Of a stretch of 37,707 nucleotides of DNA, positions 8,672 through 18,090 are shown in pieces. Both the position numbers and the translations under genes were made by a program. The notes under the pieces are model-generated. The model saw only the letters and a program-made list of their open reading frames with translations. It was not told the DNA's origin and did no database searches. Origin of the DNA: Campylobacter jejuni (lineage in GTDB: Bacteria; Campylobacterota; Campylobacteria; Campylobacterales; Campylobacteraceae); the NCBI RefSeq assembly GCF_002179165.1, contig NZ_NFNY01000053.1:1-37707 (forward strand). The letters are read 5' to 3'. The first letter of the stretch is position 1. Each line of letters begins with the position of its first letter.

Positions 8672-9906
8672 ACTTCGACTCTATCCTTGCCATTAGCTTT
8701 TGCTTGAGAAAGAGCTTTTGCTGCTTTTTCAGCTAAAAGTTCAAATTTATCTCCACTTTTGCCAAAAACAATACCAATTGAAGCTGTAAAAAAGACTTCA
8801 TCTAAATTAACCAAAACTCCAGCTTTTTTAATATTTACACGAATGCGAGAAAAAATTTTAATGGCTCTTTCTTGTGAGATATTTTTCAATAAAATACAAA
8901 TTTTATCAGCATCATACCTACCTACTATATCACGACCTTTGGTTTCATTGATAATTTCATCAGCACAAATCTTAATAACCCTATCTCCTATTTCATAACC
9001 ATATTCTTCATTTAATGTTTTTAGGTTATCAATATCTAAAAATGCCAAAGCAAATTCTTCTTCTTTAGTTGCAATTTCATTTAAATAATCATCAGTAAGA
9101 TCCATTAAGGCATTATAGTTTTTAGCACCTGAAACAGGATCAAGATTATTATAAGTATTTAAAAATTTCATATTTTCCATATAAGTTAAACATCTATCCA
9201 AACGACAATTAAAACTTTCCTTATTTAAAGGTTTAATTAAATACTCATTTGCTCGATTTTTAAGTAAATCTGCCTCTAAAGCATCGTTTTTATCACCTAA
9301 AAGAATTACCCCTAATTCATCTTCACTAAAGCGTATTCTTATTTCATCTAAAAGTTCTTTACCACTGATCACTGGCATATTAGCATCGGCAATAACCAAA
9401 CGCACATCATTATGATCATTTAAATAACTCATTGCTTCTTCGCCATGTGCTGCAGCCAATACATCAAAAAGTCTAGTATTAAGATATTTTTTTATTTCAT
9501 TGCGTTCTGGTAATTTACTCATAGCTAAAATCACTTTTGTTTTTGCATAACGACTTAATTTAGTAATTGAATCTATAATTTCATCAATACAGCTATCACT
9601 TTCTTTAAAAATATAATCTAATATATCTTTATCCATAAATTTGTCTTTTGTGGCTTTGTCTCCACTTGCAGTTAAAACAATAACAGGAAGTTTTTTTTCT
9701 AGAATATAATCCACTACTTCTCCATTTGGTGCATCAGGAAGACACAAATCAGCAAAAACTAAAAAATATTCGTTAGACAATAAACTCTTAGCTTCAGCAA
9801 AATCAAATGCAATATCAACTTCACAATTTAAAGTCATTGCAATTTTTTTGGCTAAAAGCTTTCCAAGCATTTTATTATCATCAATAAGTAAAATTTTTTT
9901 ATCCAT
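8662..9906 (-). CDS. cbrR: CbrR-type response regulator: two receiver domains and a degenerate GGDEF domain
   Basis: The 414 residues contain a first receiver domain (D9, D10, phosphoacceptor D53, T79, K101), a second one (about 125-240; D174 and K225 kept, acidic pair lost) and a C-terminal GGDEF-family domain (about 270-410, with LAFLDIDNLK intact). The signature loop reads R330-Y-D-A-D-K-I instead of RYGGDEF, so diguanylate cyclase activity is unlikely. The homologue Cj0643 was named CbrR for its role in bile (deoxycholate) resistance and chicken colonisation. The start is placed at ATG 9906, with AAAGG 7 bases upstream. A GTG at 9915 is also in frame but overlaps that site. It is the first gene of the envelope operon. 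Confidence 0.92.
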   Translation of the reverse strand: MDKKILLIDDNKMLGKLLAKKIAMTLNCEVDIAFDFAEAKSLLSNEYFLVFADLCLPDAPNGEVVDYILEKKLPVIVLTASGDKATKDKFMDKDILDYIFKESDSCIDEIIDSITKLSRYAKTKVILAMSKLPERNEIKKYLNTRLFDVLAAAHGEEAMSYLNDHNDVRLVIADANMPVISGKELLDEIRIRFSEDELGVILLGDKNDALEADLLKNRANEYLIKPLNKESFNCRLDRCLTYMENMKFLNTYNNLDPVSGAKNYNALMDLTDDYLNEIATKEEEFALAFLDIDNLKTLNEEYGYEIGDRVIKICADEIINETKGRDIVGRYDADKICILLKNISQERAIKIFSRIRVNIKKAGVLVNLDEVFFTASIGIVFGKSGDKFELLAEKAAKALSQAKANGKDRVEVCS

Positions 9907-9927
9907 AAAAAACACCTTTGAAATTAA

Positions 9928-9933
9928 ATTATA
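9928..9933 (-). promoter_or_regulatory. -10 box proximal to cbrR, within a 22-base sequence shared with the hydE-like gene
   Basis: On the minus strand TATAAT lies 21 bases before the cbrR ATG, predicting a leader of about 15 bases. It sits in the 22-base segment 9917-9938, which is repeated exactly at 34568-34589 before the hydE-like gene. A second TATAAT (9966-9961) lies further upstream and could be used instead or as well. Confidence 0.5.
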
Positions 9934-9960
9934 AATATTTGTAAGAAATAAAAAAGCTTT

Positions 9961-9966
9961 ATTATA
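9961..9966 (-). promoter_or_regulatory. Distal -10 box upstream of cbrR
   Basis: A perfect TATAAT preceded by TAC sits in the 90-base space between recN and cbrR, giving a predicted transcript start near 9954. No clear -35 is visible, which is normal for Campylobacter sigma-70 promoters. Confidence 0.45.
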
Positions 9967-9996
9967 GTATAAAGAAATAAAAATTATGCTTAAGAC

Positions 9997-11514
9997 TTAA
10001 AGCAAAGTCTTTGCAAATTTTAAAGCTTCTTCTGTAACTTTTTCTCCACTAACCATCCTAGCAAGTTCTTTAATTCTTTCTTCATCTTTGAGTTTTCTTA
10101 CTATACTTGTTTGCTTATCTTTCTCTATTAAAAAATGATTATGTGCTTTAGAAGAAAGTTGAGGCAAATGAGAAATGGCAAAAATTTGATAAAAAATAGA
10201 AAGTTCGTTTAAAACATTAGCTATACTCATAGCCTCTTTTCCACTTAAATTTGCATCAATTTCATCTAAAAATATAATTCCTCGACCTGCATTTAAAATT
10301 TTACATTCTGTTGCAATAAAAGCAAGTCTTAGGCGATTGATTTCCCCTGAACTTAAATTTTTTAATTGCGACTCATTAATGCTTAATTTTATTTCATCTT
10401 GTCCTAGAGCTGAAAATTTTTCACATTGTATAAGTTCTAAATGTGCTTCTTTCATATAAAGATTTTTTAAATAATCATTTAAATATGTTTCTAAAATTTT
10501 TAAATTCTTAGCACGCGTTTGGCTTAAAATTTTAAGCTCATTGTTTATTTTATCTTCTATTTTTATTAATTTTTTTTCAAGTTCTTTTTTTTCAAAAGTT
10601 AAATTTTCATAATGCTCAAGTTCTTTTTTTTTGTTTTCTAAAATTTCTAAAGCATTTTCTATACTTTCATAACGCTTTATAAGATAAGAAAGATCCTCAA
10701 TTCTATCAAGTAATTCTTCTATGTCAAAATCCAAATCTTCAAGTTTTTGATTTTCGGATATAATGCGTAATTCATTCAGACATTCACTAAAAAAAGTCGC
10801 ATCTTTTTCACTTAAATTTAAAGCATTAATCACAACCTTTTCATAATCAAAAATCCCACTAGCTTTTTCCCATGCTGCTTCTAGTTTATCTTTTTTAGAT
10901 AGTCTTTTTTTAAATTCTAAAAGTTCTTCGTATTCCCCTATTTTTGGGTTAATTTTAGAAATTTTTTCAATTTGAGTACTTGCAATTTCTTTTAATTCTT
11001 CAACTTTTCTTTCTTCTTCTAAAATTTTATTTAATTCATTAGAAATTTGCATAAATTCATTAAAATCGCTTTTAAATTCCAATAAAAAATCTTTAAAATC
11101 AGAATTTTTTTGCATCTCTAAAGCATCTAAAAGATTTAAAAATTTTTCATTGCTAAATTCATTATTTTCTTTTGCACTTAAGTATTTAATAAAATTTTTA
11201 CTTAAATTTTGTAAGCTTTTTTTGGCAATGCTTTGATTGTTGATAAAGTATTTTGTGTTTTTTTCTTTTAAAAGTTTAAAAACATTCTCCTCTTCACTTT
11301 CTATGCCATATTCTTCTAAATTTAATTTATCATCAAGCTCCACTTCAACGAGTTTTGCTTCGCTATCGCTTAAGGCAAAAGCAGATAATATACCTTTAAA
11401 CAAAACTGATTTTCCCGCTCCACTAAGTCCTGTAAAAACCGTAAGACCTTTAGAGATTTCAAGTCTAGCCTCTTTAAAACCAAGATTTTCTTTTATAAAA
11501 ACTCTATTTATCAT
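9997..11514 (-). CDS. recN: DNA repair ATPase RecN
   Basis: The 505-residue SMC-like protein has Walker A at residues 29-36 (GLSGAGKS). A long charged coiled coil runs through about 140-350. The ABC signature LSSGE is at 387-391, Walker B at 413-418 (IIFLDE) and the H-loop at AISHLPQ. RecN helps double-strand break repair by holding DNA ends. It is about 50 residues shorter than E. coli RecN, mainly in the coiled coil, which is usual in this group. The ATG begins directly after the nadK TAG with no spacer, so the two are co-transcribed. Confidence 0.93.
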   Translation of the reverse strand: MINRVFIKENLGFKEARLEISKGLTVFTGLSGAGKSVLFKGILSAFALSDSEAKLVEVELDDKLNLEEYGIESEEENVFKLLKEKNTKYFINNQSIAKKSLQNLSKNFIKYLSAKENNEFSNEKFLNLLDALEMQKNSDFKDFLLEFKSDFNEFMQISNELNKILEEERKVEELKEIASTQIEKISKINPKIGEYEELLEFKKRLSKKDKLEAAWEKASGIFDYEKVVINALNLSEKDATFFSECLNELRIISENQKLEDLDFDIEELLDRIEDLSYLIKRYESIENALEILENKKKELEHYENLTFEKKELEKKLIKIEDKINNELKILSQTRAKNLKILETYLNDYLKNLYMKEAHLELIQCEKFSALGQDEIKLSINESQLKNLSSGEINRLRLAFIATECKILNAGRGIIFLDEIDANLSGKEAMSIANVLNELSIFYQIFAISHLPQLSSKAHNHFLIEKDKQTSIVRKLKDEERIKELARMVSGEKVTEEALKFAKTLL

Positions 11515-12375
11515 CTAATTTCCCCAGTGTAATTTTTCTTTTAAAATTTGAAAATAATCACGATTTTTCGCGTGGATAAGTGCTACGCTTTTATCACTTA
11601 ATCCCACTTTAACACTTTTAAAATCATTCATTTTATAATTTTCTTGTCCATCAATACTAAAAATACAATCTTTTGCTTTTATTTCAAGCTCAAAACCTTT
11701 AGGCAAAACAATAGGTCGTTGCGTTAGAGAATGTGAACAAACCGGCGTAAGAATAAAAGCTTGTGCTAAAGTATAAACTATAGGTCCATTAGCACTTAAA
11801 TTATAAGCTGTTGAACCCGCTGGAGTAGCCACTATAAGACCATCTCCGAGATATTCATTGAATTTTTTATTTTTACGAAAAACCTCAATATGTGCCATGG
11901 ATTTTTTACTATCTTTGCTGATTACTATATCATTAAAAGCAAATTTTTGTATAATCTCTCCTTTGGTATTTTCTAAAATTATACTCAGCAAAAAAGGATT
12001 TTCTACTCTAAATTCTCCATTAAAAAAAGCTTCGAAAAAATCATAAGCTTCATCCACTTTAAAATCAGTTAAAAATCCTAAATGTCCCGCATGAATTCCT
12101 AAAACTGCTTTATGATATTCACAAGCTTTACGGCATAAAGAGATTAAAGTGCCATCACCGCCTAAAGAAATCACAAAATCAGATATTTTAAATAAATCAT
12201 CAAGATCATATTTTGGAAGTTTTAATACTTTTGAGCTTTCTTTATAGAGCATCAACTCAACGCCTTTATTTTCTAAAATTTCTTTTAAAATCAAAATTTC
12301 ACTATCTAAATTTGAATTTGGGCGTGTTACAAGTCCGATTTTTTTAATATTTTTATAATCTATTTTATTTTGCAT
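11515..12375 (-). CDS. nadK: NAD kinase
   Basis: The 286-residue protein phosphorylates NAD to NADP in the cytoplasm. It shows the ATP-binding GGDGT (residues 72-76, in SLGGDGTLISL), the conserved TPAGSTAYNLSANGPI segment and GIHAGHLGFLTDF. Homology starts at about residue 11 (KKIGLV). The ATG at 12375 has no recognisable ribosome binding site. A TATAAT box ends only six bases before it, so the message may be leaderless. It is divergent from aspS and followed directly by recN. Confidence 0.94.
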   Translation of the reverse strand: MQNKIDYKNIKKIGLVTRPNSNLDSEILILKEILENKGVELMLYKESSKVLKLPKYDLDDLFKISDFVISLGGDGTLISLCRKACEYHKAVLGIHAGHLGFLTDFKVDEAYDFFEAFFNGEFRVENPFLLSIILENTKGEIIQKFAFNDIVISKDSKKSMAHIEVFRKNKKFNEYLGDGLIVATPAGSTAYNLSANGPIVYTLAQAFILTPVCSHSLTQRPIVLPKGFELEIKAKDCIFSIDGQENYKMNDFKSVKVGLSDKSVALIHAKNRDYFQILKEKLHWGN

Positions 12376-12381
12376 GAAAAA

Positions 12382-12387
12382 ATTATA
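12382..12387 (-). promoter_or_regulatory. -10 box immediately before nadK, predicting a leaderless message
   Basis: On the minus strand GTTATAATTTTTTCATG places TATAAT with only six bases between it and the start codon. Transcription normally begins 6-8 bases past the box, at or next to the A of this ATG. Confidence 0.55.
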
Positions 12388-12420
12388 ACAAATCTTAGCT
12401 AAGCAAAAGAATAAAAATAC

Positions 12421-12426
12421 TATAAT
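12421..12426 (+). promoter_or_regulatory. -10 box of the aspS-adk-ppa operon
   Basis: TATAAT in the nadK/aspS divergent region gives a predicted start near 12433 and a leader of about 37 bases. The leader contains AAGGA at 12458-12462, which serves the TTG start. Confidence 0.6.
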
Positions 12427-12469
12427 TTTAAATTATTATCACAAAAAATTAATTTTCAAGGAAAAAATT

Positions 12470-14221
12470 TTGCGTAGTCATTATAATACAGACTTAGGAA
12501 TTTCTAATATTGGCGAGAATGTTAAGCTTTGTGGTTGGGTTAATAGTTACCGCGATCATGGTGGTGTGATTTTTATTGATTTAAGAGATCGCACAGGACT
12601 CATCCAGCTTGTTTGCGATCCAAATGATAGCAAAGAAGCTCACAAAATTGCATCTCGTGCTAGAAATGAATTTGTTTTAATTGCTGAAGGAAAAATTCGT
12701 CCGCGTGGCGAAGGGCTTGTAAATCCTAAACTAAAAACAGGACAGATTGAAGTAGTAGTAAATAAGCTTATTATAGAAAACGAAAGTGCAGTACCACCTT
12801 TTAGTATAGGTGATGAAAGCGTTAATGAAGAATTGCGTCTTAAATACCGCTTTTTAGATCTAAGAAATCCTAAACTTTATGATAATTTTGCCTTGCGTTC
12901 AAAAGCTTGTATCGCAGCAAGAAATTCTTTAGCAAATATGGGTTTTCTAGAAGTAGAAACGCCGGTTTTAACAAAGGCTACTCCTGAAGGTGCAAGAGAT
13001 TATTTAGTGCCATCTCGCGTTCATCAAGGCGAATTTTACGCCCTTCCACAAAGTCCACAACTTTTCAAGCAACTTCTAATGTGTAGTGGCTTTGATCGCT
13101 ATTTTCAAATTGCAAAATGCTTTAGAGATGAAGATTTAAGAGCGGATCGTCAGCCTGAATTTACTCAAATTGATGTAGAAATGAGTTTTTGCGAACAAAA
13201 AGATGTGATAAATGTAGCTGAAACTTTTTTAAAAGATATTTTTAAAGCTTGCGGTAAAGAGATTAAAACTCCTTTCAGACAAATGCCTTATCGCGAAGCA
13301 ATGGAAAATTACGGAAGCGATAAACCGGATTTGCGTTTTGATTTAAAACTTATTGATGTGATTGATATTTTTGCTAAATCAAACAACGAAATCTTTGCAA
13401 ATATCGCTAAAGATAACAAAAAGAACCGCGTTAAAGCTTTACGCGTTCCAAAAGGCGATACAATTTTTTCAAAAAGACAAATGCAGAGATTTGAAGAATT
13501 TGTGCGTAAATTTGGCGCACAAGGTTTAGCTTTTATACAGGTAAAAGAAGACGAACTTAAAGGCCCACTTTGTAAATTCTTTGATGAAGCAGATTTAAAC
13601 GAACTTACCAAGCGTTGCGAACTTGAAGTTGGCGATGTGGTCTTTTTTGGTGCAGGAGTAAAGAAAACCGTGCTTGATTATATGGGAAGATTTAGAATTT
13701 TCCTAGCACAAGAGATGAATTTAATCGATCCAAATGTTTTAGAATTTTTATGGGTTGTTGATTTTCCTATGTTTGAACAAAATGATGATGGAGGCTATTC
13801 TGCAATGCATCATCCTTTCACTATGCCAAAAAATATTGATGAAAGTGATTTAGAAGAAATTTCATCTATTGCCTATGATGTAGTGTTAAACGGCGTTGAG
13901 CTTGGTGGTGGAAGTATAAGAATCCACAAAAATGAAATTCAGCAAAAAGTCTTTAAACTTTTAAATATTGATGAAGAGCAACAAAAAGAAAAATTTGGCT
14001 TTTTACTTGATGCTTTAAGTTTTGGTGCGCCACCACATGGGGGCATTGCCATAGGACTTGATAGACTGATTATGCTGGTTACTGGTGCAAATAGCATTAG
14101 AGAAGTGATTGCTTTTCCAAAAACGCAAAGAGCACAATGTTTAATGACGGATGCACCTAGTGTTGCAAGCAATGAAGCGATGAAAGAATTAGGACTGAAA
14201 CTAAGGGAGAATATAAAATGA
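12470..14221 (+). CDS. aspS: Aspartyl-tRNA synthetase (probably non-discriminating Asp/Asn type)
   Basis: The 583-residue class IIb synthetase has an N-terminal OB fold for the anticodon (about 1-110, [21 protein letters not shown]). The catalytic core shows motif 2 ([18 protein letters not shown]) and motif 3 (GIAIGLDRL near the C-terminus). A GAD insertion domain lies in between. It charges tRNA-Asp. Epsilonproteobacteria lack AsnRS and use a non-discriminating AspRS with GatCAB, so this enzyme very probably also makes Asp-tRNA-Asn. The start is TTG at 12470, with AAGGA 7 bases upstream. Its stop overlaps the adk ATG as ATGA. Confidence 0.96.
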   Translation: MRSHYNTDLGISNIGENVKLCGWVNSYRDHGGVIFIDLRDRTGLIQLVCDPNDSKEAHKIASRARNEFVLIAEGKIRPRGEGLVNPKLKTGQIEVVVNKLIIENESAVPPFSIGDESVNEELRLKYRFLDLRNPKLYDNFALRSKACIAARNSLANMGFLEVETPVLTKATPEGARDYLVPSRVHQGEFYALPQSPQLFKQLLMCSGFDRYFQIAKCFRDEDLRADRQPEFTQIDVEMSFCEQKDVINVAETFLKDIFKACGKEIKTPFRQMPYREAMENYGSDKPDLRFDLKLIDVIDIFAKSNNEIFANIAKDNKKNRVKALRVPKGDTIFSKRQMQRFEEFVRKFGAQGLAFIQVKEDELKGPLCKFFDEADLNELTKRCELEVGDVVFFGAGVKKTVLDYMGRFRIFLAQEMNLIDPNVLEFLWVVDFPMFEQNDDGGYSAMHHPFTMPKNIDESDLEEISSIAYDVVLNGVELGGGSIRIHKNEIQQKVFKLLNIDEEQQKEKFGFLLDALSFGAPPHGGIAIGLDRLIMLVTGANSIREVIAFPKTQRAQCLMTDAPSVASNEAMKELGLKLRENIK

Positions 14222-14793
14222 AAGAGTTATTTTTAATCATAGGTGCACCAGGCAGTGGAAAAACCACCGATGCAAGTTTGATCGCTAAAGCGGATGCTAA
14301 TGTAACGCACTATTCCACAGGCGATCTTTTAAGGGCTGAAGTGGCGAGTGGAAGTGAGCTTGGCAAAACTATAGATAGCTTTATTTCCAAAGGAAATTTA
14401 GTGCCGTTGGATGTGGTGGTAAATACTATAGTTTCAGCACTTAAAACCGCACCTACGAAAACCATTATTATCGATGGATATCCAAGAAGCGTGGAACAAA
14501 TGGCAGAATTTGATAAGGTTTTAAGCGAGCAAAATGAAGTTTGTCTTAAAGGCGTTATTGAAGTAAGAGTAAGCGAAGAAGTGGCCAAAGATCGTGTTTT
14601 AGGAAGAAATCGTGGAGCTGATGATAGTGAAGAAGTGTTCTATAATAGAATGAAAGTTTATACTGAACCTTTAGAAGAAATCATTTCTTTTTATCAGAAG
14701 AAAAAACTTCATTTTATAATCGATGGCGAACGCACAATTGAACCTATCGTCGCTGATATGAAAGATTTAATTAAAAAAATTCAAAACATATAA
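14218..14793 (+). CDS. adk: Adenylate kinase
   Basis: The 191-residue NMP kinase has the P-loop GAPGSGKTT (residues 8-16). It also has STGDLLRAE (AMP binding), DGYPRS and the lid arginines in RVLGRNRG. The lid is the short form without a zinc site. It interconverts ATP + AMP and 2 ADP in the cytoplasm. The ATG overlaps the aspS stop (ATGA), with a GGGAG site upstream. Confidence 0.95.
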   Translation: MKELFLIIGAPGSGKTTDASLIAKADANVTHYSTGDLLRAEVASGSELGKTIDSFISKGNLVPLDVVVNTIVSALKTAPTKTIIIDGYPRSVEQMAEFDKVLSEQNEVCLKGVIEVRVSEEVAKDRVLGRNRGADDSEEVFYNRMKVYTEPLEEIISFYQKKKLHFIIDGERTIEPIVADMKDLIKKIQNI

Positions 14794-14804
14794 AGGAAAT
14801 AAAA

Positions 14805-15323
14805 ATGGATTTGAGTAAAATTAAAATAGGAGATATTCCGAATAAAATCAATGCTGTGATTGAAATTCCATACGGATCAAGCATTAAATACGAGCTTGAT
14901 AAAGAAAGTGGTGCGATTTTTGTTGATCGTGTAATGGCGAGTGCAATGTTTTATCCTGCAAATTATGGTTTTATTGCAAATACTTTAGCTGATGATGGAG
15001 ATCCTGTGGATATTTTGGTTTTAAATGAATATCCTATCCAAGCAGGAGCTGTGATTCCTTGTCGTTTGATTGGTGTTTTAATTATGGAAGATGAAAGCGG
15101 AATGGATGAAAAACTTCTTGCGGTTCCAAATTCAAAAATCGATGCAAGATATGACAATATCAAAACTTATACTGATTTGCCACAAGCAACGCTAAATAAA
15201 ATTAAAAATTTCTTTGAAACCTATAAAATTTTAGAACCAAACAAATGGGTAAAAGTGCAAGATTTCAAAGATGAAAAAGCTGCAACCCAAATTTTAGAAA
15301 AAGCAATTAAAAATTACAAATAA
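14805..15323 (+). CDS. ppa: Inorganic pyrophosphatase, family I
   Basis: The 172-residue soluble enzyme carries the family I signature DDGDPVDILV with its metal-binding aspartates, and the upstream YPANYGFI. It hydrolyses pyrophosphate released by reactions such as tRNA charging, consistent with its place after aspS and adk. It starts 11 bases after adk with AAAGGA upstream, and is followed by a hairpin terminator. Confidence 0.96.
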   Translation: MDLSKIKIGDIPNKINAVIEIPYGSSIKYELDKESGAIFVDRVMASAMFYPANYGFIANTLADDGDPVDILVLNEYPIQAGAVIPCRLIGVLIMEDESGMDEKLLAVPNSKIDARYDNIKTYTDLPQATLNKIKNFFETYKILEPNKWVKVQDFKDEKAATQILEKAIKNYK

Positions 15324-15326
15324 TCT

Positions 15327-15352
15327 TTTAGCCCTATTTTGGGCTAAATTTT
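15327..15352 (+). terminator. Hairpin between ppa and msrA
   Basis: TTTAGCCC (15327-15334) pairs perfectly with GGGCTAAA (15341-15348) around a six-base loop, followed by TTTT. The U-run is short and the msrA ribosome binding site follows directly, so termination may be partial and msrA may be partly read from the aspS promoter. Confidence 0.65.
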
Positions 15353-15365
15353 CAAGGAAATTCTA

Positions 15366-15869
15366 GTGAAAAATATCATTTTGGGTGGTGGGTGCTTTTG
15401 GTGCGTCGAAGCTGCTTTTGAAAAATTTAAGGGCATTTTACATACAGAAGTTGGCTATACAGGTGGAAATGCTGACCCTAACTACGAAAGTGTATGTAGT
15501 GGCGATAGTAATATAGAAGTGGCTAAAATCACTTATGATAATACACAAATTTCCTTAGAGCAAATTTTAACTTTATTTTTTAAAATTCATGATCCCACAA
15601 GCCTTGATAAACAAGGGGCTGATGAAGGGATTCAATATCGATCAGCAATTTTTTATGAAGATGAAAGCGATAAAATCTTAATAGAAGATTTTATTAAAAA
15701 AGAACAAAAAAGCTTTTCCTTAAAAATTGTTACACAAATTACTAAACTTCAAAAATATTACAAGGCTGAAGATTATCATCAGCATTATTTTAGCAAAAAC
15801 CCTAATCAGAACTATTGTCGTTTTGTTATAGCTCCTAAACTAGATAAAATACAAAACTTATCTCTTTAA
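15366..15869 (+). CDS. msrA: Peptide methionine-(S)-sulfoxide reductase MsrA
   Basis: The 167-residue enzyme has the catalytic [12 protein letters not shown] motif (residues 7-18, nucleophile in GCFW) and the conserved HDPTS and YRSAIF elements. It reduces methionine S-sulfoxides in proteins using thioredoxin. A Cys near the C-terminus (NQNYCRF) is a candidate resolving residue. The start is GTG at 15366 with AAGGA upstream. From memory this is the gene called mrsA (Cj0637c) in NCTC 11168. Confidence 0.94.
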   Translation: MKNIILGGGCFWCVEAAFEKFKGILHTEVGYTGGNADPNYESVCSGDSNIEVAKITYDNTQISLEQILTLFFKIHDPTSLDKQGADEGIQYRSAIFYEDESDKILIEDFIKKEQKSFSLKIVTQITKLQKYYKAEDYHQHYFSKNPNQNYCRFVIAPKLDKIQNLSL

Positions 15870-15891
15870 GTTTAAAAAATTTTATACTTTA

Positions 15892-15923
15892 TTCACAAGC
15901 TTTTCACGCTGTGAATTTCTTTT
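15892..15923 (+). terminator. Rho-independent terminator after msrA
   Basis: TTCAC-A-AGC (15892-15900) pairs with GCT-GTGAA (15908-15915) across the loop TTTTCAC, with one bulged A, followed by TTTCTTTT. It lies in the 199-base gene-free space (15870-16068) between convergent msrA and the rsmB-like gene. The rest of that space is AT-rich. It holds a short palindrome (ATAAAGCTTTAT, around 16040) that may serve the opposite strand. Confidence 0.6.
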
Positions 15924-16068
15924 CAAAATACCTAAAAATAGAGCTTTAAGGTTTAAAATATTTAAAAAAATATTTATTGTTTTTTAAGTTTTTTTATGAA
16001 TTTGATTTTTAAATGTGAATAATTTTAAATAACCATATAAAGCTTTATGTTTTTACAAAAATATAAAC

Positions 16069-16950
16069 TTAATATTCAAGTTTTTTCATTTTAGCAATAA
16101 AAAATCCATCATAATCCTCACAAGGTAAAATGCGTTTGCATTTAGCAATTTCTTCAAATTCTTTGCTTTGCCCATTCTTAGCCAAAACTTTTTCTAAATT
16201 AATCTCCAAAAGCTCTATTTTAAATTCACTTTTTAGTGCATTTTCTATCACTTCTTCATTTTCTTCTTTGGTGAAAGTACAAGTGCTATACACAAGCTCT
16301 CCACCAATTTTTAAAGCTTTTAGTGCAGAGTGTAAAAGCTTTTTTTGCGTTTTGGCAATTTGTTTGATTTCTTTTTGACTTTTTTCAAGCGTAAAACCCA
16401 TTTTTGCTAAAGTTGAGCAAGGCGCATCAAGTAGAATTTTATCAAATTTATTTGGAGTAAGTTTGCCTATAACCTTAGCATCTTTATTAAAAATTCTAGC
16501 ATTGACTCCATAATTTTTAAGATTTTTTTGCAAAATAAAAAAGCGATCTTTACTCATTTCATTGCATGCTAAATAGCCATTATTTTGCATAAAATTAGCC
16601 AAATTTATGCTTTTTCCACCTGGTGCTGCACACATATCTAGCACACTCTGCCCTACTTTGACATCTAAATTTAAAGCACACAAATAAGAAGAATAATTTT
16701 GTATATAAAATTTAAATTCACTATAAGCTTTCATTGAACTTATAATACTTTTATCACAAGCCTTAAAAAGATAGCAAAATTCATTGATTTTTTCAAATTC
16801 TAAATTCAAAGCTTTAAAATCATTTTCAAGCTCTAAATTATGGCATTTTAAACGATTTAAAAATACACAAACTTTTTTTGGTAACTTAAAAGAATTTTTA
16901 ATATTTTCAAGCTCTTTGGCGCTATAAATGCGATCTAAATTATATTCCAA
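16069..16950 (-). CDS. RsmB/NOP2/Sun-family rRNA cytosine-C5 methyltransferase
   Basis: The 293-residue protein has the SAM-binding motif I D105-MCAAPGGK. It has the DAPCS motif (175-179, Cys178) and the catalytic STCTF motif (222-226, Cys224), the two-cysteine arrangement of m5C RNA methyltransferases. It lacks the long N-terminal NusB-like domain of E. coli RsmB, so the target could be an RsmB- or RsmF-type position in 16S rRNA; this is not decided. It overlaps ruvX by 11 bases and ends the ilvC-dprA operon. Confidence 0.9.
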   Translation of the reverse strand: MEYNLDRIYSAKELENIKNSFKLPKKVCVFLNRLKCHNLELENDFKALNLEFEKINEFCYLFKACDKSIISSMKAYSEFKFYIQNYSSYLCALNLDVKVGQSVLDMCAAPGGKSINLANFMQNNGYLACNEMSKDRFFILQKNLKNYGVNARIFNKDAKVIGKLTPNKFDKILLDAPCSTLAKMGFTLEKSQKEIKQIAKTQKKLLHSALKALKIGGELVYSTCTFTKEENEEVIENALKSEFKIELLEINLEKVLAKNGQSKEFEEIAKCKRILPCEDYDGFFIAKMKKLEY

Positions 16951-17323
16951 AATAATCCTTTATAATCAAAAAAGCCGCTAAAGAATCTAATTTGCCATCT
17001 TTTTTGCGTGTATTTGCCACACCAAAATTTAAAGCTTCTTTGCTTGTGCCGCTTTCATCTACAAAATGAATTTCGCCGTCAAATTCAAGCAAAGAAACAA
17101 AATGTTTAATGCGTCTTGTCATTTCTTCTTCACTTGATCCACCTTTTGGAATGCCTACAATAAGCGTTGAAATTTCGTGCAAAGAAAGCAAATTTTGTAC
17201 TTCTTTTGCGGCTTGATTGCGATTTTTTCGCAAGATTGCATCTAGCGGCAAGGCGATCTTTTTATCCACGCAAAGTGCTACTCCTATGCGTTTTAAACCC
17301 ACATCTAAAGCCAAAGCTTTCAT
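16940..17323 (-). CDS. ruvX: Putative Holliday junction resolvase / pre-16S rRNA nuclease YqgF (RuvX)
   Basis: The 127-residue RNase H-fold protein shows [15 protein letters not shown] with the first catalytic Asp at residue 7. It also shows [15 protein letters not shown] and the C-terminal [13 protein letters not shown]. YqgF proteins process the 16S rRNA 5' end in E. coli, and the resolvase role is less certain. Its ATG overlaps the dprA stop (ATGA). Confidence 0.9.
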   Translation of the reverse strand: MKALALDVGLKRIGVALCVDKKIALPLDAILRKNRNQAAKEVQNLLSLHEISTLIVGIPKGGSSEEEMTRRIKHFVSLLEFDGEIHFVDESGTSKEALNFGVANTRKKDGKLDSLAAFLIIKDYFGI

Positions 17324-18090
17324 ACTAAAACCCTCACAAAAAGTCCTTCGATTGAAATTTTTCCCTCAAGCTCGTATTCGTAAATTTTTTCTCCAAAAAC
17401 TGCCACTGCCTCATCAACACTTACGCCTTTTTTGCAAAATTGTAAAATTTCATCTTTATTTTCACATACAACACCAAATTCGCTTACAAATTCTTTAAAA
17501 TCACAAATTAGTTTTGCTTTGTTTTCTTTCAAAAGCTGATTTGTTCCTTTGCTTTCATTGATTCTTTGAGGTAAAACATATAAGGGTTTGTTTAATTGCA
17601 AAGCAAGTCTTGCACTTTGCAAAGATCCACTTTGTAAATCAGCTTGTGCCACCACAACTGCTTCACTTAAAGCAATAATAAGACGATTTCTTAGTAAAAA
17701 ATCATAAGGCTTAGCTTTATAATTTGCTTCATTTTCACTCAAAGCTAAAGCATTTTCATAAATTTCTTTTATGATTTTTTCATTGCTTTTAGGATAAATT
17801 TCATCAAGTCCATTGGCAAATATGGCTATAGTACTTGGCATGGCAGCCTTACTTGCTGTAATATCCACACCTAAAGCTCCCCCGCTTACCACACTAACTC
17901 CTACATTTTTAAGCAAAGCTGCTAATTCCAAAACACAATTTTTAGTATAAACACTCATACGCCTAGAACCGATAATAGCAACTTTTCTTTGTTTTAAAAG
18001 CTCTAAATTTCCTTTAAAATAAAGTTTTTTTGGCGGATTTTTTAGAGCCTTAAAAAGACTTAAATACTCTTTTGGAATTTCATTTACCAT
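17320..18090 (-). CDS. dprA: DNA processing protein DprA (natural transformation)
   Basis: The 256-residue protein is mainly the Rossmann-like DprA core, with [36 protein letters not shown] and the segment [17 protein letters not shown]. DprA binds incoming single-stranded DNA and loads RecA during natural transformation, for which Campylobacter is known. It lacks the N-terminal SAM domain of the longer forms. The C-terminus (after about 200) holds a small winged-helix-like tail. It overlaps its upstream neighbour by 11 bases and ruvX by 4. Confidence 0.94.
   Translation of the reverse strand: MVNEIPKEYLSLFKALKNPPKKLYFKGNLELLKQRKVAIIGSRRMSVYTKNCVLELAALLKNVGVSVVSGGALGVDITASKAAMPSTIAIFANGLDEIYPKSNEKIIKEIYENALALSENEANYKAKPYDFLLRNRLIIALSEAVVVAQADLQSGSLQSARLALQLNKPLYVLPQRINESKGTNQLLKENKAKLICDFKEFVSEFGVVCENKDEILQFCKKGVSVDEAVAVFGEKIYEYELEGKISIEGLFVRVLV

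Noticed and set aside
9907-9915. GTG start of cbrR three codons upstream
   Set aside because: The GTG overlaps the AAAGG ribosome binding site of the ATG at 9906 and has no site of its own.
15870-16068. Possible small RNA gene in the 199-base msrA/rsmB space
   Set aside because: Only a terminator-like hairpin and a short palindrome are seen; no convincing promoter-terminator pair or known RNA fold. No tRNA or rRNA gene was recognised anywhere in the window.
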